64,000 nucleotides of DNA from CAYMUC01 sp964471865. Lineage in GTDB: Bacteria; Actinomycetota; Acidimicrobiia; Acidimicrobiales; Ilumatobacteraceae. The stretch's first letter is position 1. The number at the start of each line of letters is the position of its first letter. The position numbers and the translations under genes were made by a program. Below are positions 18,733 through 26,410 of this stretch, one piece after another. The stretch lies in contig CAYYHU010000001.1 of NCBI GenBank assembly GCA_964471865.1, forward strand, positions 133,230 to 197,229. The letters run 5' to 3'. The notes below the pieces were generated by a model, which had not been told where the DNA came from, did not search any database, and saw only the letters and a list, made by a program, of their open reading frames with translations.

Positions 18733-19215
18733 CTACACCTTCTTGACCAACGGCCGGCCGTAGGTCGAGGTTTCGATCGCCTTGGCAGCGGTCGCAGCAG
18801 CTGCACGCTTTTGCCACCAGGCAAAGAGCCAGATCATCAGCCCGATGTAAAAGGCGTGGATCACGATGACGATGATGTCGCGAATCGCCTGATACGAGAT
18901 GATGATCGGGAAGTTGCCCCCCATCGTGTCCGGCTGGAGCAGGTCGAAGGGTCCGTAGACGATCTTGTCCTTACGCCATGCGAGATCGTTGTCGGCGTGC
19001 ACGATCCACTGGTGAGGCACGACGCCGAAGGCCAGGAACAGCAACCCAAAGACGTAGGTCGCTCCCAGCATCGCCTCGCCCCACGTCGCCTTGCGGGACG
19101 GGTCGCGGCGCTTGCCATAGGGGATCGCTATGAGCGCCAGCGCGGTCGTGCCGATCAGGCTCACGAGAAAAGCCTGGTTCATACCGGGCCAGCGGAGAAT
19201 GTCGATTGCCATCAT
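18733..19215 (-). CDS. uncharacterised 3-TM membrane protein, first gene of the respiratory operon
   Basis: 160 residues (159 if the second of two tandem ATGs is used) of no family I recognise. Three helices are predicted at about 13-35, 48-72 and 112-135. A soluble loop between helices 2 and 3 contains WIVHADNDLAWRKDKIVYGP, and the tail is Ala/Lys-rich. The histidine and tryptophan residues in the loop could face a cofactor, but no metal or haem motif is present. An in-frame extension upstream to 19320 is Arg-rich and was rejected. Being first in the bc-nuo transcript and next to the ferredoxin suggests it anchors the ferredoxin (inference). Confidence 0.87.
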   Translation of the reverse strand: MMAIDILRWPGMNQAFLVSLIGTTALALIAIPYGKRRDPSRKATWGEAMLGATYVFGLLFLAFGVVPHQWIVHADNDLAWRKDKIVYGPFDLLQPDTMGGNFPIIISYQAIRDIIVIVIHAFYIGLMIWLFAWWQKRAAAATAAKAIETSTYGRPLVKKV

Positions 19216-19574
19216 GATCGTTCTTGGCCCTACCCCTTCGGTGTGGTCGGGTCGTGCTGGGTCTCTCCTGATGCTAGTGCGGAGCCTCACCAGAGGTCCC
19301 AACCGGGTCGATGTGACCATCGGCGGGAACCGGAATCACCGGGTGGGCGTCGCCTAGCAGGGGGAGAATTCAGGGGATGTCCCTTTGGTCTATCACGGCA
19401 TACCGGGGTCTCCCCCTGATCGTGCGATCGTGACTGCGAGATCTGCGATCGGGGCCCGATCCCCCACGGGGTCTCGGCGCGAGGTCACCTCGAGATTGAT
19501 TCGGGTCGCGGCGGGTCTTGGGTCTATGTTGGAGCGGTGACCCACGAGACCTTCCGCGCCCTGAAAGGCCTGTC
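19216..19574. other. 359-nt divergent intergenic region
   Basis: No gene is seen here. It must hold the promoter of the respiratory operon (leftward) and that of the cytochrome c gene (rightward). It contains a 10-nt inverted repeat CAGGGGGAGA / TCTCCCCCTG (19358-19367 and 19409-19418) enclosing a smaller AGGGGA/TCCCT pair. It also has a 15-nt palindrome with arms GATCGGG/CCCGATC around one G at 19447-19461, a possible operator. I could not identify convincing -35/-10 pairs. Confidence 0.6.
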
Positions 19575-20369
19575 GTGACCGAGATTCCCGAACACCTCCT
19601 CAAGCGTTCCCGCGAGCGGCGTGCCGCTGCGGGTGGTGGCGACTCGTCGAGCGAGTCCGCACCTGGTGCAGCAGTCGAAGCGGCCAAAGCGTCCGCTCCG
19701 GCGCCCAAGGCTGCGGCACCAGCCCCCAAGGCCGAGGCTGCTCCTCCCCCCAAGCCCGATCCCGCCTATGTCGTGGCGGCCAAGACCCGGCGCAAGATCC
19801 CGTTCTGGGCAATGGCCACACTGAGCCTGCTCCCGGTGTGGGCGTTCTTGTACCTCCGGTCGGTGACCGAGACCGAAGAGGTGGTCGAAGGGCCCATCGG
19901 TATTGGTGCTGTGATCTACAACCAATGCTCGAGCTGTCATGCCGTCAACGGTCAAGGTGGCGCTGGTCGTCCGCTGTGGCAGGGCGAGGTACTGGCGACG
20001 TTCCCCCGGATCGAAGACATGCTCAACTTCGTCTACGCCGGCTCACAGGCGTACGTCTCGGCGGAGATCGAAAGCTTCGGTGATCCCAACCGTGAAGGCG
20101 GGGCGCATGAGCCCCTGGCCTACAACGGCGCTCCGATGCCGGCCTTTGGAGGCCAGCTGACCGAATACGAAATCCTCGCCGTGGTCTGCCATGAGCGCTA
20201 CACGCTCGCTGGAGCCGATCCGACCAGCGAGGAATGGGCGTCTGAGTACGAGGAATGGTGCGCCCCCGACGCTCCGAAGTGGATCGAGCTCGAAACCGAG
20301 TCGACCACCTTCGACATGCTCGACGGGGTCGGAACCGACGCCCGCCCCTCGATCCTGCTGCCCACCTGA
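19575..20369 (+). CDS. membrane-anchored monohaem cytochrome c
   Basis: 264 residues from the GTG at 19575, which has GAAAGG 6 nt upstream. The N-terminus MTEIPEHLLKRSRERRAAAG repeats the motif seen twice in the cytochrome b C-half. An Ala/Pro/Lys-rich linker (about 25-65), a single helix (about 76-96) and one cytochrome c domain follow. The haem motif is CSSCH (118-122), and PMPAFGGQLTEYE supplies a candidate Met ligand. It is divergent from the bc-nuo operon. It probably shuttles electrons between that complex and an oxidase not in this window (inference). Confidence 0.93.
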   Translation: MTEIPEHLLKRSRERRAAAGGGDSSSESAPGAAVEAAKASAPAPKAAAPAPKAEAAPPPKPDPAYVVAAKTRRKIPFWAMATLSLLPVWAFLYLRSVTETEEVVEGPIGIGAVIYNQCSSCHAVNGQGGAGRPLWQGEVLATFPRIEDMLNFVYAGSQAYVSAEIESFGDPNREGGAHEPLAYNGAPMPAFGGQLTEYEILAVVCHERYTLAGADPTSEEWASEYEEWCAPDAPKWIELETESTTFDMLDGVGTDARPSILLPT

Positions 20370-20396
20370 TCCGTCCGGGGTCCAAGGAGCCTCGCG

Positions 20397-21704
20397 GTGA
20401 CGACGGACCCCCGAGATCACGAGGGCGCCTCCGGGCGTCCCCACCACCAGGTGGCCGATCCTGGCAACGCCGACGCGGACTATGACGTCGTCGTCGTCGG
20501 CGCGAGTCCCGCCGGATGCGCAACAGCCCGGCGTCTGGCCCATCACGGCCATCGCGTGGTCGTGCTCGAACGAGGGGATCGAACCGGTGACACCGGACTG
20601 GTCACCGAGGTCCTGACTCCTCGAGCGCTCGCGGCTCTGACCGATCTGGGAATCGATCCCGGCGAACGACGATGGCAACGCCACCAAGGGGTGCGGTGGT
20701 GTTCGGGACGCCGCACTCTCGAAGTGCCGTGGCCAGCGGGCGAGCCCGGCATTCCTTACAGCGCTGCCACCCAACGCCGCACCATCGAGCGGGCGCTGCG
20801 AGCCGCCACCCGAGATGCAGGCGCCGAGATCCGCTACGGAACCGAGGCCGTCGAAGCGCTGGTGGAGAGGGGTTTCGTACGCGGGGTGAAAGCCCGCACG
20901 CCCAATGGCGATCGCATCGACATACGCGGTCGCTATCTCGTCGTCGCCGATGGCGCTGCTAGTCCCTTCGGGCGCGCCCTGGGCACTCGGCGCCGTCCCG
21001 AGTGGCCCATGGCCTTGTTGTGTCATGGACACTGGGAGAGCGAACGCCATGAGGACACCTGGATCGAGTCTGCAGCCGACGTCACCGATGTCGACGGCGA
21101 ACATCTCGCGGCGCACCGGTGGGTCGCCCCCCTCGGTGACGGGACCGTCGCAATCGGGCTCGGCATGCCGACCACATCCCGAGGAGCTTCGGGCCGCCAT
21201 CTGAGTGCACTCCTCGAACGAAGTGCCGATGCCCTCGCCGACAGTTGGCTCCTGGGTGAACGCCGCGGGGATCTCGTCACCCTGCAACTGCCCGTCGGGC
21301 TTTCCGTCGAGCCCCTCGCCGGGCCGACCTTCGTGGTCGTGGGCGACGCGGCGGGAACCGCGAATCCCTTCAATGCCGATCGATTGTCCTTCGGATTGGA
21401 CTCCGCGGCCACCGCCGCCCAAGTCCTGCATCAGGCGTTGACCCATAACGATCCGACGATGCTGCAGGCCTACCCCCGGGCATTGAACGATCACATCGGC
21501 AGCCTGTTCTCCCTCGGACGGTTGTTCCTGCGGGCAGCTTCGCGGCCCCGGGTCGCGCATGCCGTGCTCGCAACTGGCGTGCGCACCCCGACGCTGGCCC
21601 GGCGAGCACTGCGTCTCGCCACCGGGCTCACTCAGACCGGCGAGCCCCTCGCCGCCGCCGAGCGGGCACTACTCGCCGCCGCTCGCAACGTCACCGAAGC
21701 CTGA
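20397..21704 (+). CDS. FAD-dependent oxidoreductase, geranylgeranyl reductase-like
   Basis: 435 residues from a GTG with AAGGAG 8 nt upstream, 27 nt after the cytochrome c gene. The N-terminal dinucleotide-binding motif VVVVGASPAGCATARRLA (about 31-48) ends in an acidic residue in VVVLERG. The second FAD motif is FVVVGDAAGTANPFNADRL. In family members the last part usually reads NPFTGEGI, so this site is altered. Relatives reduce prenyl chains of menaquinone or lipids. Location beside the quinone-using complexes fits a menaquinone-modifying role, but the substrate is not shown by the sequence. Confidence 0.85.
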   Translation: MTTDPRDHEGASGRPHHQVADPGNADADYDVVVVGASPAGCATARRLAHHGHRVVVLERGDRTGDTGLVTEVLTPRALAALTDLGIDPGERRWQRHQGVRWCSGRRTLEVPWPAGEPGIPYSAATQRRTIERALRAATRDAGAEIRYGTEAVEALVERGFVRGVKARTPNGDRIDIRGRYLVVADGAASPFGRALGTRRRPEWPMALLCHGHWESERHEDTWIESAADVTDVDGEHLAAHRWVAPLGDGTVAIGLGMPTTSRGASGRHLSALLERSADALADSWLLGERRGDLVTLQLPVGLSVEPLAGPTFVVVGDAAGTANPFNADRLSFGLDSAATAAQVLHQALTHNDPTMLQAYPRALNDHIGSLFSLGRLFLRAASRPRVAHAVLATGVRTPTLARRALRLATGLTQTGEPLAAAERALLAAARNVTEA

Positions 21705-21717
21705 TCGAGCACTTCGG
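21694..21717. terminator. short hairpin at a convergent gene junction
   Basis: CCGAAG (21694-21699) pairs with CTTCGG (21712-21717) around a 12-nt loop that contains the TGA stop of the flavoprotein gene. The facing gene ends at 21729. There is no T-run, so this is only a candidate bidirectional terminator. Confidence 0.35.
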
Positions 21718-21728
21718 CGCCGATGGCG

Positions 21729-22328
21729 TCAGTCGTCGAGGCAGGTGATCGCCGAGATCTCCTGGACCGCCAGGTCGTAGGTGGATGTCGATCGGGCGCC
21801 GATTCGGGCCACGAAATCGCGAAACGAACTCGTCTCCACCCTGGAACAGACCCGGGTCACGACATCGACGAGGGGGACCACCCATCCATTCGACAATCCG
21901 CCTTCGCGTCCGGCATCGAGGACCTCGACGATGCCAGGCAGCGTGACGACTCCTCCCGATTCGACGGGGGCCAAAGCGAACCAGATGACCGCATCGCCGA
22001 GAACATCAGCCAGGAGTGCGCACGCGCCGGGACGATCCACACGAGCACAGGTCCGCACACCAGGCGTGTCATCGCCGATGAGGTACTGACGTCCATCCGC
22101 GAGAACCAGACGTGCCACTCCCACCGTTCGATCTCGCAGCAGACCCCAGTCCTCCTCGAGTTCGGCCTCCATGACGATTCCACCGATATCGACGCGGCGG
22201 GTGGCTTGAGATCCTTGTGTCAACGATGCCGTCGGAGCCGTCGTCGAACCGACCAGGACCACGACGAGACTCAACACGATCACGGCGCCAACCGCCGCCC
22301 AGAACCGCCGCGAGAGCAGTTCGCGCAT
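21729..22328 (-). CDS. uncharacterised membrane-anchored protein downstream of hemL
   Basis: 199 residues of no family I recognise. One helix at about residues 8-28 could act as an anchor or an uncleaved signal. The remainder is a soluble domain with four cysteines (in RTCARVDRPGACALL, VTRVCSRVE and the C-terminal ITCLDD), which may form disulfides if it is exported. It begins 5 nt after the hemL stop and so is the last gene of the hem cluster. No active-site motif is visible. Confidence 0.8.
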   Translation of the reverse strand: MRELLSRRFWAAVGAVIVLSLVVVLVGSTTAPTASLTQGSQATRRVDIGGIVMEAELEEDWGLLRDRTVGVARLVLADGRQYLIGDDTPGVRTCARVDRPGACALLADVLGDAVIWFALAPVESGGVVTLPGIVEVLDAGREGGLSNGWVVPLVDVVTRVCSRVETSSFRDFVARIGARSTSTYDLAVQEISAITCLDD

Positions 22329-22333
22329 GGGTC

Positions 22334-23686
22334 TCAGCTCTCCCGACGGGCCATGACCGCCGCCGCAGCGCGATGAGCGGCCTCGGCGATCTCGCCAAGG
22401 ACAGCATCGTCATGGGCGAGACCCACGAAGATCGCCTCGTACGCCCCGGGAGCCTGGGCCACACCAGCGCCGAGCATGCCCCAGAACCAGGCCGCATACC
22501 CCTGCTCGTCGGTCTGTTTCGCCTGGTCGAAGTTTCGTGGCAGCCCGGTCCCGCAATACATCCCCACCAGGGTTCCCACGACGGGGAATTGCCAGTCCAA
22601 CCCCACGGACTCACAGGCCATACGTAGGGAGGCGCCCAGATGGCGGGCGCGCGCCGACAGTTCCATGTAGACGTCGTCGGTGAGCTGATCGAGCACGGCG
22701 AGCCCGGCAGCAGTGGCCAAAGGATTGCCGGCCAGTGTTCCCGCATGGAACACGGGTCCCAAGGGGGACAACGTCTCCATGAGGTCTCGCCGCCCCCCGA
22801 CCGCACCGATCGGTAACCCGCCTCCGATGACCTTGCCGAAACATGTGAGGTCCGGTCGAACGTCGCAGCGGGCCTGAGCGCCACCGCGACCCAGACGAAA
22901 GCCGGTGATGACCTCATCGAAGATCAACACGGCCCCCACCCGATCACATTCGGCTCTCAAGCCCTCCAAAAAGCCCGGTACCGCAGCGACCACCCCCATG
23001 TTGGCGGCAACCGGTTCCACGATCACCGCTGCCACCTGGTCGTCGAGTTGGGGCACCACGTTGTAGGGCACGACCAAGGTGTTCGCGACCGCGCCAGCCG
23101 GAACGCCTGCGGTACCGGGCAGTCCAAGGGTGGCCACCCCTGAGCCCCCGGCCGCCAACAACGCGTCGGTGGCACCGTGGAAGTTCCCGGCAAAGGTGAC
23201 GACACGGTCCCGGCCCGTAGCCCCCCGAGCCAAACGCACCGCAGTCGAGGTTGCTTCGGTGCCCGAATTCATCAGTCGAACCCGTTCACATGACGGAACC
23301 GCTGCCGCGATCGTTTCGGCCAGCTTCGTCTCCCGGGGCGTGGGCGCCCCATACGAGGTCCCCGCACTCGCCGCTCGAGCTAGAGCATGGGTTACGACCG
23401 GATGGGCATGTCCCAGGATGACCGCCCCGTAACTCTGAACGAGATCCACGAGGCGGCGGCCCTCGACATCCCAAATATGCGCGCCCTCAGCTCGAGCGAC
23501 CACATAGGGACGACCGCCCACGGCCCGAAACGCTCGGATCGAGGACGACACCCCACCCGGAATCGCGGCCTCGGCTCGAGCGAAAGCGATCTCGTTCGAA
23601 CCCAGCCCCGCACCCGTGCACACGACGGGATCGCATCCGGCCTCGACGCAGCGAACCGGATCGCACAGTGCCACCTGACCGCTCAT
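22334..23686 (-). CDS. hemL: glutamate-1-semialdehyde 2,1-aminomutase
   Basis: Converts glutamate-1-semialdehyde to 5-aminolevulinate, the last step of the C5 route to haem. 450 residues, class-III aminotransferase fold. The PLP lysine is Lys285 in CFGKVIGGGLPIGAVGG. The substrate and cofactor regions NSGTEATSTAVRLARG and FDEVITGFRLG are intact. The first 25 residues carry cysteines at 8, 13, 18 and 23 in a doubled CDPVxC pattern that the family does not need. The ATG overlaps the hemB stop by 4 nt, which supports this start and hence the extension. Confidence 0.97.
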   Translation of the reverse strand: MSGQVALCDPVRCVEAGCDPVVCTGAGLGSNEIAFARAEAAIPGGVSSSIRAFRAVGGRPYVVARAEGAHIWDVEGRRLVDLVQSYGAVILGHAHPVVTHALARAASAGTSYGAPTPRETKLAETIAAAVPSCERVRLMNSGTEATSTAVRLARGATGRDRVVTFAGNFHGATDALLAAGGSGVATLGLPGTAGVPAGAVANTLVVPYNVVPQLDDQVAAVIVEPVAANMGVVAAVPGFLEGLRAECDRVGAVLIFDEVITGFRLGRGGAQARCDVRPDLTCFGKVIGGGLPIGAVGGRRDLMETLSPLGPVFHAGTLAGNPLATAAGLAVLDQLTDDVYMELSARARHLGASLRMACESVGLDWQFPVVGTLVGMYCGTGLPRNFDQAKQTDEQGYAAWFWGMLGAGVAQAPGAYEAIFVGLAHDDAVLGEIAEAAHRAAAAVMARRES

Positions 23687-24666
23687 GAGTTCACCGCCTC
23701 GGCGAACCAGCGCGTCGCATACGTGAGGATGACATCGGCACCCGCCCGTTTGATCGCATGAAGATGTTCCGCCATCACGGCGTCCCCATCGAGCCAGCCG
23801 TTTCTTGCCGCCGCCTTGACCATCGCATACTCCCCACTGACGTGGTACGCCGCCACCGGCAACGCTGTGAACGACCGGACCGTCGCGATGATGTCGAGAT
23901 ACGCAAGGGCGGGCTTGACCATCACGATGTCAGCTCCCTGGGCGATATCGGCGTCGACCTCGACGACCGCCTCTCGGGCGTTGCGATGATCCTGTTGATA
24001 CTGACGGCGGTCACCACCATCCGCGATCTCGACGTCGACGGCTTCACGAAACGGGCCATAGAGAGCCGACGCATACTTGGCCGAGTAGGCCATGATCGCC
24101 ACATCGGTGTGTCCGGAGGTGTCGAGGGCATCCCGAATCGCTCCGACTTGCCCGTCCATCATGCCGCTCGGCGCGACCACCGTGGCCCCGGCGGTGGCCT
24201 GGGCGACCGCGGCCGCCCGATACAACTCGAGCGTGGCGTCGTTGTCGACCGAACCCTGAGCATCGAGCACACCGCAATGGCCATGACTGGTGTACTCGTC
24301 CACGCAGAGATCGGCCATCAGGACCATGTCGTCTCCGATATCGCGCCGAAGGTCACCAAGTGCGAGTTGCACGACGCCCTGAGGATCCCAGGCTCCCGAT
24401 CCCCGGGGGTCCTTGTGGGCGGGAATCCCGAACAGGATGATTCCCCGAACGCCGAGATCTCGGAGTTCGCTCACCTCCCGGCGCAATGACTCCCGGCTGT
24501 GTTGTACCACCCCTGGCAGCGAGGCGATCGGTGCTGGTTCGTCGAGGCCTTCCCGCACGAACAACGGCGCCACGAGATCCTCGACCCCGAGCCGGGTCTG
24601 AGCGACGAGATCCCGTAAGGCCGGGGACCGCCGAAGACGGCGGGGACGATGCTGGGGGAAAACCAT
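23683..24666 (-). CDS. hemB: delta-aminolevulinic acid dehydratase (porphobilinogen synthase)
   Basis: Condenses two 5-aminolevulinates to porphobilinogen. 327 residues, TIM barrel. The Schiff-base lysines are in MAYSAKYASALYGPFREA and IVMVKPALAYLD. The metal-site region reads DLCVDEYTSHGHCG: one cysteine of the zinc-type triple is replaced by Asp, so metal use is not clear from sequence. It lies 9 nt after hemD and overlaps hemL by 4 nt. Confidence 0.98.
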   Translation of the reverse strand: MVFPQHRPRRLRRSPALRDLVAQTRLGVEDLVAPLFVREGLDEPAPIASLPGVVQHSRESLRREVSELRDLGVRGIILFGIPAHKDPRGSGAWDPQGVVQLALGDLRRDIGDDMVLMADLCVDEYTSHGHCGVLDAQGSVDNDATLELYRAAAVAQATAGATVVAPSGMMDGQVGAIRDALDTSGHTDVAIMAYSAKYASALYGPFREAVDVEIADGGDRRQYQQDHRNAREAVVEVDADIAQGADIVMVKPALAYLDIIATVRSFTALPVAAYHVSGEYAMVKAAARNGWLDGDAVMAEHLHAIKRAGADVILTYATRWFAEAVNS

Positions 24667-24675
24667 GCTGCGATG

Positions 24676-25512
24676 TTACGAGTCGGTTCCGGGCCTGGAC
24701 GGTCGCGGACTGCGGGTCGCGGAGTCCGCGGCCTCCGGAGGTGTCCCCCTCGACTCGGCCTCGATGCCGCCCACGACCGTCGCGATCGCATCGATGAGTC
24801 CCGTGGGGCTGGGGTCGATGGCTTGGGCTGCCACGGCCAGTCCGGCGGCCACGGCGTCTTGGTGAGTGACGGGTCCGATGACCACGATTGCGGGTCCGAT
24901 ATCTCGACCCTGCGCCCCGGCCCATGCCCGAGCGGCCGATCCCGAGGCCAAGGTGATCACATCACAACCCAACACTGCCTTCCGTTCGTCGACATCGAGA
25001 TCTCGGGGACGGGTCTCGTAGACCACGAGATCCTCCACGATCCAACCGCGCGGGCCCAGCGCTTCGGTGACGGTGGAGCGGGCCAGATTCCCGCGCAACA
25101 CCAGAACCCGACCCGAACCCGACCCGAGCGCCTCGACGACACCCTCGCCCCGAGGCACTGTCGCAGTGATGATCTGATTCTCCGGTACCCGTGAGGCCAG
25201 AGGCTGCGCCGTGGCTGCGCCGACGACGACCACCGGGGTCACGAACGGCGTGCCGTCAGCGGCAACGAGCTCGAGCGCCTCCCCAAGACGTCGTGCACCA
25301 TTGGGAGAGGTCACCACGACACGGTCCTCGACGGTGAGCGAGCGCAGCCTGGTACTCAGTTCGGCATCGAGTCCGGGGACGTCGACGATGTCGGTCAGCG
25401 GGCAGATCACGACCTCGGCTCCGGCGTTGCTGAGCGCCTCGGACCACGTCTCGGCCTGTCCACGAGGACGGGTGACGGCCACCCGTACACCATCGAGAGG
25501 GCCGCTACTCAC
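24676..25512 (-). CDS. hemD: uroporphyrinogen-III synthase
   Basis: Cyclises hydroxymethylbilane to uroporphyrinogen III. 278 residues. HemD is poorly conserved, but the two-domain alpha/beta pattern is visible, opening VRVAVTRPRGQAETWSEAL and including VVVTSPNGARRLGEAL and ITLASGSAARAW. The last 35 residues are Ser/Pro/Arg-rich and look disordered. It overlaps hemC by 4 nt. Position between hemC and hemB adds to the assignment. Confidence 0.92.
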   Translation of the reverse strand: MSSGPLDGVRVAVTRPRGQAETWSEALSNAGAEVVICPLTDIVDVPGLDAELSTRLRSLTVEDRVVVTSPNGARRLGEALELVAADGTPFVTPVVVVGAATAQPLASRVPENQIITATVPRGEGVVEALGSGSGRVLVLRGNLARSTVTEALGPRGWIVEDLVVYETRPRDLDVDERKAVLGCDVITLASGSAARAWAGAQGRDIGPAIVVIGPVTHQDAVAAGLAVAAQAIDPSPTGLIDAIATVVGGIEAESRGTPPEAADSATRSPRPSRPGTDS

Positions 25513-26399
25513 CCGAGTCTCGCCTGCAGTTCCTGGGCGAGGCGGCCCGCTCGCATACAGGCCTCGTCGAGACCGATGTCGACGAGTGGGATGCGATCGC
25601 GCACGCTGATGCCGCGTTCGGGATCAGCGAGATAGCCATACAGCTGTCCGTCGGCGACATGGGCCGCGACCGGGAGGCTGCATCCCGAGCCGAGTTCGGC
25701 CAGAAACGCCCGTTCCGTGACCATGCTCCACCGGGTCACAGGGTCGTCGAGGCCACCGAGATACCCCTGCGCAATCTCGTCCTCGACACGGCATTCGACG
25801 GCCACACATCCCTGGCCCACCATGGGGATCATCGTGTCGATATCGAGAATCTCGAGACCGTGTCGGGCTGATACGTCGTCGATCAGACCGAGAACCTCCA
25901 ACGCGGCGACGGCCATGACGATCGCTCCGTCATCGGGCACGCGCGACAACCGGGTGGCGATGTTGCCGCGGAGTTCACGGAACTCGAGATCGGGCCGATG
26001 GTCGCTCAGCTGTGCCCGCCGCCGCACCGAACCGGTGGCCACCACGGCGCCAGGTCCAAGAGCGTCGAGTCCGACACCCACGAGCGCGTCACGGGGATCG
26101 CGACGCTCACACCACGCTCCTACGACCAAGCCGGGGGTCGGGAGTGAGGGAAGGTCTTTGGCGGAATGAACGGCCACATCGGCGCGGCCGTCGAGAACGG
26201 CGGCTTGGACTTCTTTGACGAACACCCCTTGTCCACCGAGAGTGTGAAGCGCCACATCGGTGCGTCGATCACCGAGGGTCTCGACAAAGACGAGTTCCAC
26301 CTCGAGATCAGGATGACGATGCGTCAATTCCGAGGCCACGACCTCGCTTTGAGTCCTCGCCTGCGGGCTCGACCGAGTGGCGAGACGGAGTCGGTTCAT
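25509..26399 (-). CDS. hemC: hydroxymethylbilane synthase (porphobilinogen deaminase)
   Basis: Polymerises four porphobilinogens. 296 residues. The dipyrromethane-cofactor cysteine is Cys240 in ELGSGCSLPVAAH. The substrate-binding arginines are in ATGSVRRRAQL and ELRGNIATRL, and VAVHSAKDLP is the usual early motif. Length and domain order are normal. It lies 11 nt after hemA. Confidence 0.98.
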   Translation of the reverse strand: MNRLRLATRSSPQARTQSEVVASELTHRHPDLEVELVFVETLGDRRTDVALHTLGGQGVFVKEVQAAVLDGRADVAVHSAKDLPSLPTPGLVVGAWCERRDPRDALVGVGLDALGPGAVVATGSVRRRAQLSDHRPDLEFRELRGNIATRLSRVPDDGAIVMAVAALEVLGLIDDVSARHGLEILDIDTMIPMVGQGCVAVECRVEDEIAQGYLGGLDDPVTRWSMVTERAFLAELGSGCSLPVAAHVADGQLYGYLADPERGISVRDRIPLVDIGLDEACMRAGRLAQELQARLG

Positions 26400-26410
26400 G
26401 GCCGACCCCG

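Noticed and set aside
20043..21560. 505-codon minus-strand open frame opposite the cytochrome c and flavoprotein genes
   Set aside because: Both plus-strand genes have haem or FAD motifs and ribosome sites; the minus frame has none and low-complexity composition.
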